Shown in pieces: positions 17,743 through 26,568 of a stretch of 64,000 nt of DNA. Under the pieces are notes generated by a model that was not told the origin of the DNA, searched no databases, and worked only from the letters and a program-made list of their open reading frames with translations. The number at the start of each line of letters is the position of its first letter. Position 1 is the stretch's first letter. Both the position numbers and the translations under genes were made by a program. Location of the stretch: NCBI RefSeq assembly GCF_001567565.1, contig NZ_LSSW01000013.1:62001-126000 (forward strand). The letters run 5' to 3'. This stretch comes from Ectopseudomonas composti (GTDB lineage: Bacteria > Pseudomonadota > Gammaproteobacteria > Pseudomonadales > Pseudomonadaceae).

Positions 17743-19113
17743 TCAGCCCACGGCCTTGATGGCCGTCTGTGGCGAATCGGAAAGGTAGGCTTCGAGCGAA
17801 TCGTCCAGTGCTTCCAACCAGGGGGTGTGATGCGGCGTGGCCAGGGTGCCGGTCATCAGCGAGCGGTGGCACTTGTTGCGGTAGCCCATGATGTCGTCGT
17901 ACTTGTCGTGCTTCCACTCGAGGAAGGTCTGGTTCACTGCGGCGATGTCGAAGCTGGGGTAGTCGGTGGCGTCGATCAGGGTCTGGATGTACTGGCCCTG
18001 GTACTCGAACATTTCCTGGGCGTTCTTCAGGGTCAGCTCCTGCTCGCGCCAGGCCAGGTTCTCGGCGTGCATGGCGGCGTGGTCGGGCAGGGCGATACGT
18101 CCGAGGATCACGTCGCGGGCGTACCAGGCCTGCGCGTCGAACATGTTGAAGCTGTACCACTGGTCCTGCATGCCGAGGTAGACCAGCTTCGGGTTGTCCT
18201 CCCAGAACACGCCCTTGTACAGGTTCAGCGGCCACAGGCGGTTGTCGGTCTTCAGGCGCAGGTTCTCGGCTAGGAAAGGGAAGTGGTGCTTGTAGCCGGT
18301 GCACAGGACGATGGCGTCGACGTGCTTGCTGGTGCCGTCGACGAAGAACGCGGTGCTGCCTTGGACGTGGCTCAGCAGCGGTTTCTCTTCCCAGTTTTCC
18401 GGCCACTTGTAGCCCATCGGCGCGCTGCGGTAGCAACTGGTGATCGAGCGTGCACCGTACTTGTAGCACTGCGAGCCGATGTCCTCTGCCGAGTAGCTGG
18501 CGCCGACGATGAGCACGTCCTTGCCCTTGAATTCCAGTGCATCGCGAAAATCATGGGCATGCAGCACGCGCCCGGCGAAGCTCTCGAAACCCTCGAAATA
18601 AGGCACGTTGGGGGTGGAAAAGTGGCCGCTGGCGACCACCACGTAGTCGAAGTGTTCGCTGCTGGTGAGGTCCTGGTCGTAGCTGTGCACGGTGACCTCG
18701 AACTGGCCGCTGGCCTCGTCGAAGGCGACCCCGCGCACGGCGGTGTTGAAGCGGATGTACTGGCGCACGCCGGCCTTTTCGACGCGACCCTTGATGTAGT
18801 CCCACAGCACTTCGCGCGGCGGGTAGGAGCCCATCGGCCGGCCGAAGTGCTCGTCGAAGGTGTAATCGGCGAACTCCAGGCATTCCTTCGGCCCGTTCGA
18901 CCACAGGTAGCGGTACATGCTGCCGTGCACCGGCTCGCCGTGCTCGTCCAGACCGGTGCGCCAGGTGTAGTTCCACATGCCGCCCCAGTCGCTCTGTTTC
19001 TCGAAGCAGACCAGTTCGGGAATCTGCGTGCCCTTGGCGGCGGCGGACTGGAAGGCGCGAAGCTGAGCCAGGCCACAGGGGCCGGCGCCGATGATGGCGA
19101 TGCGAGTGGTCAT
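17743..19113 (-). CDS. tmm: Trimethylamine monooxygenase (flavin-containing monooxygenase)
   Basis: A 456-residue bacterial FMO that oxidises trimethylamine to TMAO with NADPH and oxygen. FAD-binding GAGPCG is at residues 9-14, the FMO fingerprint [11 protein letters not shown] (FxGxxxHxxxF) at 179-189, and the NADPH motif GASYSA at 204-209. DYIKG and WPENWEEKP blocks are typical of Tmm. Length equals known bacterial Tmm proteins. Next to tdm it forms the TMA to DMA route, with the dmm operon taking DMA further. The upstream region is shared with a divergent two-component system and carries a copy of the 17-bp motif 38-54 bp before the start. Confidence 0.95.
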   Translation of the reverse strand: MTTRIAIIGAGPCGLAQLRAFQSAAAKGTQIPELVCFEKQSDWGGMWNYTWRTGLDEHGEPVHGSMYRYLWSNGPKECLEFADYTFDEHFGRPMGSYPPREVLWDYIKGRVEKAGVRQYIRFNTAVRGVAFDEASGQFEVTVHSYDQDLTSSEHFDYVVVASGHFSTPNVPYFEGFESFAGRVLHAHDFRDALEFKGKDVLIVGASYSAEDIGSQCYKYGARSITSCYRSAPMGYKWPENWEEKPLLSHVQGSTAFFVDGTSKHVDAIVLCTGYKHHFPFLAENLRLKTDNRLWPLNLYKGVFWEDNPKLVYLGMQDQWYSFNMFDAQAWYARDVILGRIALPDHAAMHAENLAWREQELTLKNAQEMFEYQGQYIQTLIDATDYPSFDIAAVNQTFLEWKHDKYDDIMGYRNKCHRSLMTGTLATPHHTPWLEALDDSLEAYLSDSPQTAIKAVG

Positions 19114-19413
19114 GGAGAGTCTCCAGTGTCGATCATTTCTAATGACTTTAAGGAAATAAAAGTTCCTGCTGAGAAATACGATACGGGCTTGGCGCCTCCC
19201 TGCAATTCGCTCTGAAGAGATACCTCGTTGGGGGTAGATGGCCGCCTGGCGTTGCCCCGCTGCGGGGCAGGACGGCCTCTCGCTGGTGCAATTGAGTGAG
19301 TGTTTTTGTTTCTCTTCGGGAAATAATCTTTCTTTATGGTGTTTTTTACCGAACGCCCTGGGGCATGGAAATTGCTGGTTCCATTGACCATCACCTGCCT
19401 TGGTGGAGAGCGC
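19114..19413. other. Divergent promoter region between tmm and the kinase operon
   Basis: This 300-bp spacer holds the tmm copy of the 17-bp motif, a GC-rich hairpin near 19260 (CCCCGCTGCGGGG), and an inverted repeat ATGGAA-N8-TTCCAT (19365-19384) just before the kinase gene. No convincing -24/-12 element faces tmm. Confidence 0.5.
19151..19167. promoter_or_regulatory. 17-bp methylamine-gene motif, tmm copy
   Basis: AGGAAA-TAAAA-GTTCCT, an inverted repeat (AGGAA/TTCCT) with an AT-rich centre, 38-54 bp upstream of the tmm start. It aligns without gaps to the motifs upstream of dmmA and amtB. Confidence 0.45.
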
Positions 19414-20523
19414 ATGCTCCAGTTGCTATTGCGGACCTTCCTGGCCGAGCGTCGGCCACGAGGCGTGCCGGCAGCGCCGGCCTATCGTCAGGCGCTCGCC
19501 GCCTTGCCCCTGCGCCTGTTGCAGCAGGGCGGAGCTGATGCACCGCTACTGGAGCTGCTGCCGGAACTGCAGCGCGCGCTCGATGCTGCCGCGCTCAGCC
19601 TGTGGTTGCCGCAGCAGGGGGGACCGGGCTGGCGCTACCTGGGAGCGCCGGCCGCGCTGGAGGCAGGCGACTGCCCCGGGCACGGTGATGAACTGCCGCT
19701 GCCAGGTGCTGTGAAGCTTTGTGCCGGGTGCCTGTCTCAGGGCCGCTATCGTGCTCTGGCCGGCCTCTATCAGGAGCAGGGGCATAGTGCTGTGCTGCAG
19801 GTGGATTTCGCCCGCCGCCCGCAGTTGTGGCAGCGTGATCGCTTGCGCGAGATGGCTCGCCCGTTGGCAGAGGCCCTGCAGGCCTTCGCCGAGGAGCGGC
19901 GCCTACGTCGGCGCGAACTGAGCGCCGAGCGTGGCGTACTGGCGCGTGAGCTGCACGACTCGGTGGCGCAGCAGCTCAGTTACCTGCAGATTCGGGCCAG
20001 CCGCTTGCAGGCTGTGCTGGAGCAGCGAGAGCACGCGGCGGCCGATGTCATGCTCGACGATTTGCGTGAGGGCTTGCGGGTCATGCATCGGCAGGTGCGC
20101 GAGCTGATCAGCAGTGCGCGACTGACCATGGACGGCCACTCCCTGCGCCAGGCACTGGAAGCCTCGGTGGAGGCGTTCTCGCGCAGCAATGGCTGCGTCT
20201 TCAGCCTGGATAATCGCCTGCCCGCCCATTCGCTGCCGAGCGAGGTGGAGTTGCAGGTGCTGCAGATCGTGCGTGAGGCGCTGGCCAATGTCGTGCGTCA
20301 CTCACATGCCAGGCAGGTGTCGATACGCCTGTGGCCGCAGGGCAGCGGTGTGGTGGTGGCGGTGCATGACGACGGTGTCGGGTTGCCACCGATGCCGCCA
20401 GAAGAAGGGCATTTCGGCCTGAACATCATGCGTGAGCGGGCGGCTTCCATCGGCGCACAGCTGGCCATCGAATCGTCGCCTGGCAAGGGCACCTGCGTAC
20501 GCCTGCAGTGGGGACGAACATGA
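19414..20523 (+). CDS. Soluble NarX-type histidine kinase, candidate methylamine sensor
   Basis: A 369-residue HisKA_3/HATPase kinase without any membrane helix. The phosphoacceptor is His181 in [19 protein letters not shown]. The ATPase shows the N-box [15 protein letters not shown]1 HDDGVGLP and G2 [11 protein letters not shown]. The N-terminal 160 residues look GAF-like and contain a CAGC pair (C103, C106) plus C87, which might bind a metal or act as a redox switch. The ATG at 19414 has GGAG upstream; a 26-residue extension to 19336 is unlikely. It overlaps its regulator by ATGA and diverges from tmm. Confidence 0.9.
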   Translation: MLQLLLRTFLAERRPRGVPAAPAYRQALAALPLRLLQQGGADAPLLELLPELQRALDAAALSLWLPQQGGPGWRYLGAPAALEAGDCPGHGDELPLPGAVKLCAGCLSQGRYRALAGLYQEQGHSAVLQVDFARRPQLWQRDRLREMARPLAEALQAFAEERRLRRRELSAERGVLARELHDSVAQQLSYLQIRASRLQAVLEQREHAAADVMLDDLREGLRVMHRQVRELISSARLTMDGHSLRQALEASVEAFSRSNGCVFSLDNRLPAHSLPSEVELQVLQIVREALANVVRHSHARQVSIRLWPQGSGVVVAVHDDGVGLPPMPPEEGHFGLNIMRERAASIGAQLAIESSPGKGTCVRLQWGRT

Positions 20524-21182
20524 ACGCGCCTTTCAGCCTGCTGTTGATCGATGACCACCCGCTGTTGCGACGAGGGTTGGCGGAGCTGTTCGAAGCATCC
20601 GGGGCGTTTCGGGTGGTTGGCAGCGTATCCAGCGGTACCTCGGGTATCGAGCTGGCACGGCGTCTGCTGCCGGACATGATCCTGCTCGATCTGCACATGC
20701 CCGGTCTGGATGGGCTGGATACGTTGCATGCGCTCAAGCTGGATCTGCCGGACAGTCGGGTCATGGTGCTGACCGCTTCGGCTGCCCGTGACGATCTGCT
20801 CGCCGCGCTGCGCACCGGCGCCGATGGCTATCTGCTCAAGGACAGCGAGCCGGAGGAGCTGTTGGAGGCGGTCACGGCCTGCGCCAGCGGGCAGGCGCGG
20901 CTCGATCCGGCGCTCTCGGCGCTGCTGGCCGGCGGCATGCGTGAGCGCGCAGTTTGCCGCGAGGCGCCGCGCGTCGAGCTGACCGAGCGCGAGCGGCAGA
21001 CCCTGGTGCTGATCACCGAGGGCTTCAGCAACAAGTTGATTGCCCGTCAATTGGGCATCAGCGAGGGCACGGTGAAGATCTACGTAAAGCATCTGCTGAG
21101 CAAGCTCAGCCTGCGCTCGCGCCTGGAGCTGGCAGCCTGGGCGCATCGTATGAACCTGAGCGATGGCATGGGAGAGTCGTGA
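20520..21182 (+). CDS. NarL/LuxR-family response regulator
   Basis: A 220-residue two-domain regulator. The receiver has the acidic pair DD at 11-12, the phosphoacceptor Asp57 (MILLDLHM) and Lys107 (LLKDSE). The C-terminal GerE/LuxR helix-turn-helix (about 150-215) contains LTERERQTLVLITEG and ISEGTVKIYVKHLL. Translationally coupled to the kinase upstream and the PAS gene downstream. It is the best candidate to bind the inverted repeats between itself and tmm, though this is inference. Confidence 0.93.
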   Translation: MNAPFSLLLIDDHPLLRRGLAELFEASGAFRVVGSVSSGTSGIELARRLLPDMILLDLHMPGLDGLDTLHALKLDLPDSRVMVLTASAARDDLLAALRTGADGYLLKDSEPEELLEAVTACASGQARLDPALSALLAGGMRERAVCREAPRVELTERERQTLVLITEGFSNKLIARQLGISEGTVKIYVKHLLSKLSLRSRLELAAWAHRMNLSDGMGES

Positions 21183-21991
21183 TGGAGTGGCTGAAGCAAT
21201 GCCTGGGGCCGTTGCGTGGCCGTCTTGCCAGGGCCATCGGTACGCCGGATTTCGATGAGCTGCCGGTGGCGCTGATTCAGCTGGATGAGTCCGGGACCAT
21301 GGTGCGCGGCAATCGTGGCTGGGAAGTGCTCAGCGGACATCGCGTGCGCGATTGCCTGGGCCTCGATCACCGTGAGTTTCTGCATATCGAGGATCGGGGG
21401 CTATGGCAGCAGGCCATGCACGGCCTGAGTGTGGGGATGCCGCCGTGGATCGGCAGTTTGCGCTACCTCGGCCGTGGTTGTGAGCTGTACTGGGTCGAGG
21501 CCCGGCTGGTGCGGCGCACGTGTGGCTACGTGGCCAGCCTGGCCGACATCAGTGCCCAGGTGCCGCGTAATCAGCAGCTGCAGGCAGGTTATCGCAGCCT
21601 CAGCAACCTGCTCGATGGCCTGCCGCTGATGGTGTACCGCTGCCGCAACAATCGGCAGTGGACCATGGAGTACGTCAGCGCCGGCTGCCTGGAGCTGACT
21701 GGCTACGCGCCACACGCGCTGGTCGACAGCCAGAGTTTGACCTTCAACAGCCTGATCCATCCTGAGGATCGCGGACGCATCTGGCGTCTCGTCCAGGAGG
21801 GCGTGCGCAGTGCGCGGCCATTCAGCTTCGACTATCGCCTATTGTGCGCCGACGGCAGCGAGAAGGCGGTCAGCGAGCGTGGCCGTGGCATCTACTCGGA
21901 TCTCGGCGATCTGCTCGGGCTGGAGGGGGTGGTCATGCCGCGCGATGGCGAATCGGCGTATCTGCAGGAGGTGGTCGCGGGCTTTTACTGA
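21182..21991 (+). CDS. Tandem-PAS protein without output domain, third gene of the two-component operon
   Basis: A 269-residue cytoplasmic protein with two PAS folds: residues about 20-120 (ALIQLDESGTMVRGNRGWE) and about 140-260 (YVSAGCLELTGYAPHALVD, then HPEDRGRIW and SEKAVSERGRGIY, a PAS_3 type). No kinase, GGDEF, EAL, chemoreceptor or DNA-binding segment follows. It starts in the stop codon of the response regulator (TGATG), so it is made with the two-component pair. It may be a ligand-binding partner that delivers the signal to the soluble kinase. Confidence 0.85.
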   Translation: MEWLKQCLGPLRGRLARAIGTPDFDELPVALIQLDESGTMVRGNRGWEVLSGHRVRDCLGLDHREFLHIEDRGLWQQAMHGLSVGMPPWIGSLRYLGRGCELYWVEARLVRRTCGYVASLADISAQVPRNQQLQAGYRSLSNLLDGLPLMVYRCRNNRQWTMEYVSAGCLELTGYAPHALVDSQSLTFNSLIHPEDRGRIWRLVQEGVRSARPFSFDYRLLCADGSEKAVSERGRGIYSDLGDLLGLEGVVMPRDGESAYLQEVVAGFY

Positions 21992-22054
21992 GAGCAAGAA
22001 CGTTCAAGACCTGCCTGGGGCGTTTGGCTAAGCTCGCCGTCCCAAGGAGGTTCT

Positions 22055-22765
22055 ATGTCCCGTCAACACGAATTCACCCACGGCGCCCGCGATATGCTGC
22101 CCATGCTGCTCGGCGCGATTCCCTTCGGCATCATCTTCGGCAGCCTGGCAGGCGCTGCCGGGCTCGATCCCTGGCAGACTCAGGGCATGTCCCTGCTGGT
22201 TTTCGCCGGCTCGGCGCAGTTCATCGCCATCAGCCTGCTGAGCGGTGGTGCCGGCATCGCCGTGGTGCTGCTGACCACCCTGGTGGTCAATCTGCGCCAC
22301 GCCCTGTACAGCGCCAGCATGCAGCCCCACGTGCGTCATCTGCCCAAGCGCTGGCGCATGCCGCTGGCCTTCTGGCTCACCGACGAGGCCTATGCGGTGG
22401 TGGTGCAGCGCTATGCGCGGGGCGACCAGGGGGTCTATCGCCATTGGTACTTTCTTGGCGCGGCCCTGGCCATGTACTGCAACTGGCAGTTGTGCACGCT
22501 GGTCGGCGTGCTGTTCGGCCAGGCGGTGCCAAACATCGCTGATTGGGGGCTGGACTTCGCCATGTTGGCGACCTTCATCGGCATCGTCGTGCCGATGCTG
22601 CGCAACCAGCCGCAAGTGGCTGCCGCTCTGGTCGCTGGCGCCGTGGCGCTGCTGTGCCATGCCTTGCCCTACAAGCTCGGGCTGATGGCGGCTGCGGCCA
22701 GTGGCATCGTCGTCGGCGTGTGGTTGGAGCGACGCAATCCGGCGCTGCAGGAGGAGTTGGCCTGA
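22055..22765 (+). CDS. azlC: AzlC-family permease, large subunit of a branched-chain amino acid exporter
   Basis: A 236-residue inner-membrane protein with about seven to eight helices. ARDMLPMLLGAIPFGIIFG and LLVFAGSAQFIAISLL are the family signature near the N-terminus, and NLRHALYSASM follows. AzlC/BrnF acts with a small AzlD/BrnE partner to export branched-chain amino acids or related compounds. AAGGAGG precedes the start. The azlD gene overlaps its stop. Confidence 0.92.
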   Translation: MSRQHEFTHGARDMLPMLLGAIPFGIIFGSLAGAAGLDPWQTQGMSLLVFAGSAQFIAISLLSGGAGIAVVLLTTLVVNLRHALYSASMQPHVRHLPKRWRMPLAFWLTDEAYAVVVQRYARGDQGVYRHWYFLGAALAMYCNWQLCTLVGVLFGQAVPNIADWGLDFAMLATFIGIVVPMLRNQPQVAAALVAGAVALLCHALPYKLGLMAAAASGIVVGVWLERRNPALQEELA

Positions 22766-23094
22766 TGGATATCTGGTTGCTGATCCTGGGCATGCTGGTG
22801 ATCACCTTCATCACTCGCTACAGCCTCTTCGCCTTCCCTGATCTGCGTTTCCCGCCGTTGATCAGGCAGGGGCTGCATTACGTACCGACTGCCGTGCTCA
22901 CGGCCATCGTGATACCCGGCATGCTGATGCCGGATGGACAGAACTGGATGCTGAGCTGGAACAATGCCTATCTGCTGGCGGGTGTGGCGGCCATCGCCAT
23001 TGTCGCCTGTACCCGGCATCTGCTGGCGACCATTGGTGGTGGTTTGCTGGTGTTCTTTCTGCTGCGCTGGGCGTTCGGGCAACTGCCCATCTGA
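22765..23094 (+). CDS. azlD: AzlD-family small subunit of a branched-chain amino acid exporter
   Basis: A 109-residue protein with four hydrophobic helices, starting in the azlC stop codon (TGATG). ITFITRYSLF near the N-terminus and LHYVPTAVLTAIVIPGML are typical of AzlD. It forms the exporter with AzlC. A short stem-loop covers its stop codon. Confidence 0.9.
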   Translation: MDIWLLILGMLVITFITRYSLFAFPDLRFPPLIRQGLHYVPTAVLTAIVIPGMLMPDGQNWMLSWNNAYLLAGVAAIAIVACTRHLLATIGGGLLVFFLLRWAFGQLPI

Positions 23095-23102
23095 AGATGG
23101 GC
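23085..23102 (+). terminator. Short hairpin over the azlD stop
   Basis: GCCCATCT (23085-23092) pairs with AGATGGGC (23095-23102). With a realistic loop this is a 7-bp stem. No T tract follows, so termination is uncertain. Confidence 0.3.
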
Positions 23103-23129
23103 GGCACCCGCATCGTGCATTGAGGCCCT

Positions 23130-23717
23130 CTACACCAGCGCGCTGACCTTCAGCTCGCGCTGGCTCAGGCGCAGGTAGTGTTCGTCGGCCTTGAGCAGCA
23201 GCGCCTGGTCGTCGACGCTCAGCTCTGCCTGCGCGCGTCCTTCGGCCTGGCTGCGGTAGAGGCTTTCACCGGGGCGGCGCCGCAGGCATTGATAGCGCTG
23301 CTGGCGTGACTCCACCTTGAGGCTGAGCATGTCGATATAGGCGACCTGCATTTCCTCGCTCTGCCCAGTCTCCAGCGCGCTGCGTTGCAGGGCTGGCGTG
23401 TGGGTGAAAGGCGAGGCCGAGAGCATGACGTGTTGGCATTGCTGCAGGTCGGGGCGCGGTTCGCCGTTGAGCAGCCAGTTACCACGCAGATCGCGCTGCA
23501 GGCACAGGTTGCGCTGGCCGTGGTTGTCGACCTTCAGCCAGAGACGGCGGAAGCGCCAGCGTGGGTCGCAATCGATCAGGTAGTTGGCAACGATGCTGTT
23601 GCCCTTGATGACTTGCATGAGGTGGCTGGTAGCGTGGATGCCATTGGCATCCTGGCTCAGGCGCAGGGTTTCCACGCCGGGGGTGTACCAGGGTTTCCAT
23701 ACCAGGGTTTGCTGCAT
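23130..23717 (-). CDS. Putative glycolipid-binding family protein
   Basis: A 195-residue soluble protein of the Glycolipid_bind family (formerly DUF1089), a barrel fold named from structural work on a Pseudomonas member. The N-terminal VWKPWYTPGVETLRL and central YLIDCDPRWRFRRLWL and GNWLLNGEPRPDLQQC blocks fit. No signal peptide or membrane helix is seen. The ATG at 23717 is preferred to an upstream frame of atypical composition starting at 23813. Monocistronic, downstream of the pterin operon and tandem hairpins. Confidence 0.8.
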   Translation of the reverse strand: MQQTLVWKPWYTPGVETLRLSQDANGIHATSHLMQVIKGNSIVANYLIDCDPRWRFRRLWLKVDNHGQRNLCLQRDLRGNWLLNGEPRPDLQQCQHVMLSASPFTHTPALQRSALETGQSEEMQVAYIDMLSLKVESRQQRYQCLRRRPGESLYRSQAEGRAQAELSVDDQALLLKADEHYLRLSQRELKVSALV

Positions 23718-23834
23718 CGGTCGACTCCATGCCGAGCGCGAAACAGGAGGGAAGGCGGCTACTGCGCGCAGAACACGTTCCCTCGTGTTCCATGTTGTTT
23801 GTGCGCGCAGCATAAAACGATAGCAATGTGATGT

Positions 23835-23876
23835 CTGTCAGCTTTTGCTGACAGTTGCGCAGTTTTTTGCGCTACA
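23835..23876 (-). terminator. Tandem hairpins after the pterin operon
   Basis: CTGTCAGC-TTTT-GCTGACAG (23835-23854) is a perfect 8-bp stem. A second small GCGC stem with an A/T-rich loop lies beside it (about 23857-23872). Both lie just past the hopJ-like stop on the minus strand. The U tract is weak. Confidence 0.4.
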
Positions 23877-23879
23877 GCT

Positions 23880-24221
23880 TCAAACTCTCGGCTTGAGCGG
23901 TTGCTGCTCGAACTTCACGGCGTCCAGACCATGCTTGATCAGCGCACGGATGTTGCCGTGATCGCTGCCTTGCGGCGTGGCCACTACGCTGCGGTAGTGC
24001 TCACCGAAGGCGCGCAGCGCTTCGTCCTGGCTGAACCCTTCCAGCAGGGCCAGGCCCAGCGTCTTGCAGGAGCCTTCGTTCTGTCCGGCCGCGTTCTCCA
24101 CGTCACCGTTGCGGAAGGCGCTGGGCTGATAGTCATAGTGCTCGGCGACGAAGGCCAGGGTTTCACTGAAGGCGTAGTCGTCCTGCTGCAGACGGCTGCG
24201 CAGCGCATTGAGAGCGGTCAT
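23880..24221 (-). CDS. HopJ type III effector family protein
   Basis: A 113-residue protein of the HopJ family, recognised by FSETLAFVAEHYDYQPSAF and the NAAGQNEGSCKTLGLALL block. Despite the name, members occur widely in non-pathogens as housekeeping genes, often beside DUF1244. No secretion signal can be seen. It overlaps the DUF1244 gene by ATGA and ends the folM operon. Confidence 0.85.
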   Translation of the reverse strand: MTALNALRSRLQQDDYAFSETLAFVAEHYDYQPSAFRNGDVENAAGQNEGSCKTLGLALLEGFSQDEALRAFGEHYRSVVATPQGSDHGNIRALIKHGLDAVKFEQQPLKPRV

Positions 24222-24511
24222 TCATGCTTTCCTTTGGCAAATGCGGCTTTCTGCTCGGCAGAGGCCTCTTTCTGATACTTGGCCTTCCAGTCGGCATAGG
24301 GCATGCCGTACACGCTCTCGCGGGCCTGGTCGGCGCTGACGTCGACACCGAGGTCGTCGGCGGCGGCCTTGTACCACTTGGACAGACAGTTGCGGCAGAA
24401 ACCGGCCAGGTTCATCAGGTCGATGTTCTGCACGTCAGGACGGCTGCGCAGGTGCTGTACCAGTGCGCGAAAGGCTGCAGCTTCCAGCTCGAGGCGTTCT
24501 TGCTCGGTCAT
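24218..24511 (-). CDS. DUF1244 family protein
   Basis: A 97-residue protein. The conserved DUF1244 core LMNLAGFCRNCLSKWYKAAA with its two Cys residues and YGMPYADWKAKYQ is intact. Function unknown. Its stop overlaps the hopJ-like start. It follows folX by 75 bp on the same strand. Confidence 0.88.
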   Translation of the reverse strand: MTEQERLELEAAAFRALVQHLRSRPDVQNIDLMNLAGFCRNCLSKWYKAAADDLGVDVSADQARESVYGMPYADWKAKYQKEASAEQKAAFAKGKHE

Positions 24512-24586
24512 GGTGGGCTCTCCGGGGATTGGGTGGCGCGATGATAAGAGCCTCGCCGGGGAGCGACAAGCCGCCAGGGGAGGCTG

Positions 24587-24958
24587 TCAGCGATGGCCGG
24601 CGAGGGTGATCGATACCGACTCGGCGAAACGCAGGGCATGGGGTTTGTCCACTTCCACTTCAGCGTAACGCACGGCCTGGTGGGTCATGACCAGGTCGAG
24701 GATTTCCTGGGTCAGGCGTTCGAGCAGGGCGAAACGATTACCCTCGACATGGGCGATGATCGCCTTGGTGATGGTGCGGTAGTTGAGCGCATGCTCGATG
24801 TCGTTGACCTGCACGGCATCGACGGCCGGGTACAGGATGGTCAGGTTGATCAACACGTCCTGCTTGTTGTTGATCTCTTCTTCCTTGATGCCGATGTAGG
24901 TGCGCAGGCGCAGGTCCTTGACGCGGATGCGCGCCATTCCGGGTTCCAGTCGCGGCAT
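24587..24958 (-). CDS. folX: Dihydroneopterin triphosphate 2'-epimerase
   Basis: A 123-residue enzyme of the FolB/FolX T-fold that epimerises dihydroneopterin triphosphate to the monapterin form. [33 protein letters not shown] and the final [10 protein letters not shown] blocks are typical. Choice of FolX over FolB rests on the folE-folX-folM neighbourhood, which together makes tetrahydromonapterin, cofactor of phenylalanine hydroxylase in Pseudomonas. Its ATG shares one base with the folE stop (TAATG). Confidence 0.9.
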   Translation of the reverse strand: MPRLEPGMARIRVKDLRLRTYIGIKEEEINNKQDVLINLTILYPAVDAVQVNDIEHALNYRTITKAIIAHVEGNRFALLERLTQEILDLVMTHQAVRYAEVEVDKPHALRFAESVSITLAGHR

Positions 24959-25518
24959 TAGTTGTTCCGTCCGATCAATTGCAGAAATTCGTGGCGAGTG
25001 TTGCAGGACTCGCGGAAGGCGCCAAGCATCACCGAGCTGCTCATCACCGAGTTCTGCTTCTCCACGCCACGCATCATCATGCACATGTGCTTGGCTTCGA
25101 TCACCACCGCGACGCCGGCGGCGTTGGTCACGCTGGCAATGGCGTCGGCGATCTGCTTGGTGAGGTTCTCCTGGATCTGCAGGCGCCGCGCGTACATGTC
25201 GACGATGCGCGCTACCTTGGACAGCCCGAGCACCTTGCCGGTAGGAATGTAGGCGACATGCGCCTTGCCGATGAAGGGCAGCAGATGGTGTTCGCACAGC
25301 GAGTACAGCTCGATGTCCTTGACGATCACCATCTCGTCGTTGTCGGACTCGAACAGCGCACCGTTGACGATTTCGTCCAGCGATTGCTGGTAGCCATGAC
25401 ACAGATACTGCATGGCCTTGGCGGCCCGCTTGGGCGTGTCGAGCAGGCCTTCGCGCTCCGGATTTTCACCGAGGCCTAGAAGAATTTCGCGATATTGCTG
25501 GGAAAGTGGTTGGCTCAT
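24958..25518 (-). CDS. folE: GTP cyclohydrolase I
   Basis: A 186-residue homodecameric enzyme that opens GTP to dihydroneopterin triphosphate, first step of pterin and folate synthesis. The zinc ligands are visible: Cys75 and His78 in LCEHHLLPF and Cys146 in KHMCMMMRG. Length is that of short FolE proteins. It lies between folM and folX, overlapping folX by one base. Light induction of a folE gene is known in P. putida, and candidate PplR boxes lie upstream of this operon. Confidence 0.95.
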   Translation of the reverse strand: MSQPLSQQYREILLGLGENPEREGLLDTPKRAAKAMQYLCHGYQQSLDEIVNGALFESDNDEMVIVKDIELYSLCEHHLLPFIGKAHVAYIPTGKVLGLSKVARIVDMYARRLQIQENLTKQIADAIASVTNAAGVAVVIEAKHMCMMMRGVEKQNSVMSSSVMLGAFRESCNTRHEFLQLIGRNN

Positions 25519-25540
25519 GGCAGGGTCCTGAGCGGTCGCC

Positions 25541-26251
25541 TCACTTGAGGTGGCGGCCGCCGTTGAGGGTAATGGTGGTTCCGGTTACGTAGGGGGTGTC
25601 CAGCAGATAGCGCAACGTCTGGTAGAAGGCCTCTGGGCCGGGTTCTATGCCCAGCGCCGATTTGGCCAGGGTCCTGGTGCGGTAGGCGTCGTCATCGTCG
25701 GCGTTGAACATCAGCAATGCCGGCGCGATGGTGTTGACCTTGATGCGTGGCGCCAGGCGCGCGGCGAACGACAGCGTCAGGCTTTCCAGGCCGGCCTTGC
25801 TGGCGCAGTAGGCCGGGCGATTGGCACTTCCCTTGCGCACCACGTCATCGCTTACGTGAACGATATCGGCCTGGGCCGACTGCAGCAGGAGATCGCTGCA
25901 GTGCAGGTTGATCAGATAGGGCGCCAGCATGTGCACGCTGAACAGTTGGCGAAAGGCATCGGCCTCTTCGCCGGGTGTTTCGGCCAGCCACTGCGAGGCG
26001 TTGTGCACGATTGCGCGCAGGCCGCTGCACTGCGCCTTGATTTGCTCGATGAAGGTCAGAATTCCCGTTTCATCGCTGAAGTCGGCCTGCACGGCGATGG
26101 CGCCGCGCTCACGCAGCCGCGCGATGCTGTCGCGTTCCTGGCGGTAGCTGATGATCACCGGCTGGCCCGCGTCGAGCAGGCGCTCGGCGCAGTGAAGGCC
26201 GACTCGCTGGCCGGCGCCGGTGATCAGAATGGGGAAGCTGGCAGCGCTCAT
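25541..26251 (-). CDS. folM: Dihydromonapterin reductase
   Basis: A 236-residue short-chain dehydrogenase. The nucleotide motif is the pteridine-reductase variant TGAGQRVG (TGxxxRxG), followed by YRQE, the NASQW block, and the active-site YCASK. These mark FolM, which reduces dihydromonapterin to tetrahydromonapterin. First gene of the folM-folE-folX-DUF1244-hopJ operon. The ATG at 26251 is preferred to a TTG two codons earlier. Confidence 0.9.
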   Translation of the reverse strand: MSAASFPILITGAGQRVGLHCAERLLDAGQPVIISYRQERDSIARLRERGAIAVQADFSDETGILTFIEQIKAQCSGLRAIVHNASQWLAETPGEEADAFRQLFSVHMLAPYLINLHCSDLLLQSAQADIVHVSDDVVRKGSANRPAYCASKAGLESLTLSFAARLAPRIKVNTIAPALLMFNADDDDAYRTRTLAKSALGIEPGPEAFYQTLRYLLDTPYVTGTTITLNGGRHLK

Positions 26252-26344
26252 GTGCAACTCGTGTGAGACATGGGAGGGCAGGGCGCTTGCGCCCCTGCAA
26301 TACCTGGCCGTGGCAGGCGATGTTGGTCAATCGTCGGACAAAGC

Positions 26345-26368
26345 TATACCAGAGCTGCAGGTTGTACA
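26345..26368. promoter_or_regulatory. Candidate PplR/LitR box overlapping the folM promoter
   Basis: TATACC-N12-TGTACA, 11 of 12 positions matching the inverted repeat T(G/A)TACA-N12-TGTA(C/T)A that I recall as the binding site of the P. putida light regulator PplR1. It lies about 95 bp upstream of folM. TTGTAC and TATAGC on the minus strand within it could be the -35 and -10. Confidence 0.6.
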
Positions 26369-26477
26369 ACCATGCGGGCCATGTGGTTTTGCCGTCAGGA
26401 TCAGCGGATAGGCCTATTTGTCTGAGTTTCAAGGCTTTTTGTAGGGATGTTTGAGCGGTTTTTATTTATACGTTACC

Positions 26478-26501
26478 TGTACGTTCTGTGTGTTTTGTAT
26501 A
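26478..26501. promoter_or_regulatory. Second candidate PplR/LitR box
   Basis: TGTACG-N12-TGTATA, also 11 of 12 positions of the same consensus, about 227 bp upstream of folM and 68 bp past the stop of the ABM-domain gene. The 26252-26568 spacer otherwise contains no gene I can support. Confidence 0.5.
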
Positions 26502-26568
26502 GGTGTTGGTGGCTGCGCAACGAAATCGGCCAGCGCTGGGCTGGCCGATTCGGTGGGGGCGGGGGCGA

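Noticed and set aside
16188..17759. 523-codon plus-strand frame over tdm
   Set aside because: Antisense shadow of a recognised TMAO demethylase gene.
19182..19206. Possible sigma54 element in the tmm-kinase spacer (TTGGCGCC then CTGCAA)
   Set aside because: The GG to GC distance is 9 and not 10 bp, and the -12 is poor.
23880..24221. Type III secretion system inferred from the hopJ-like gene
   Set aside because: HopJ-family genes occur in many non-pathogens; no secretion apparatus or effector signal is present.
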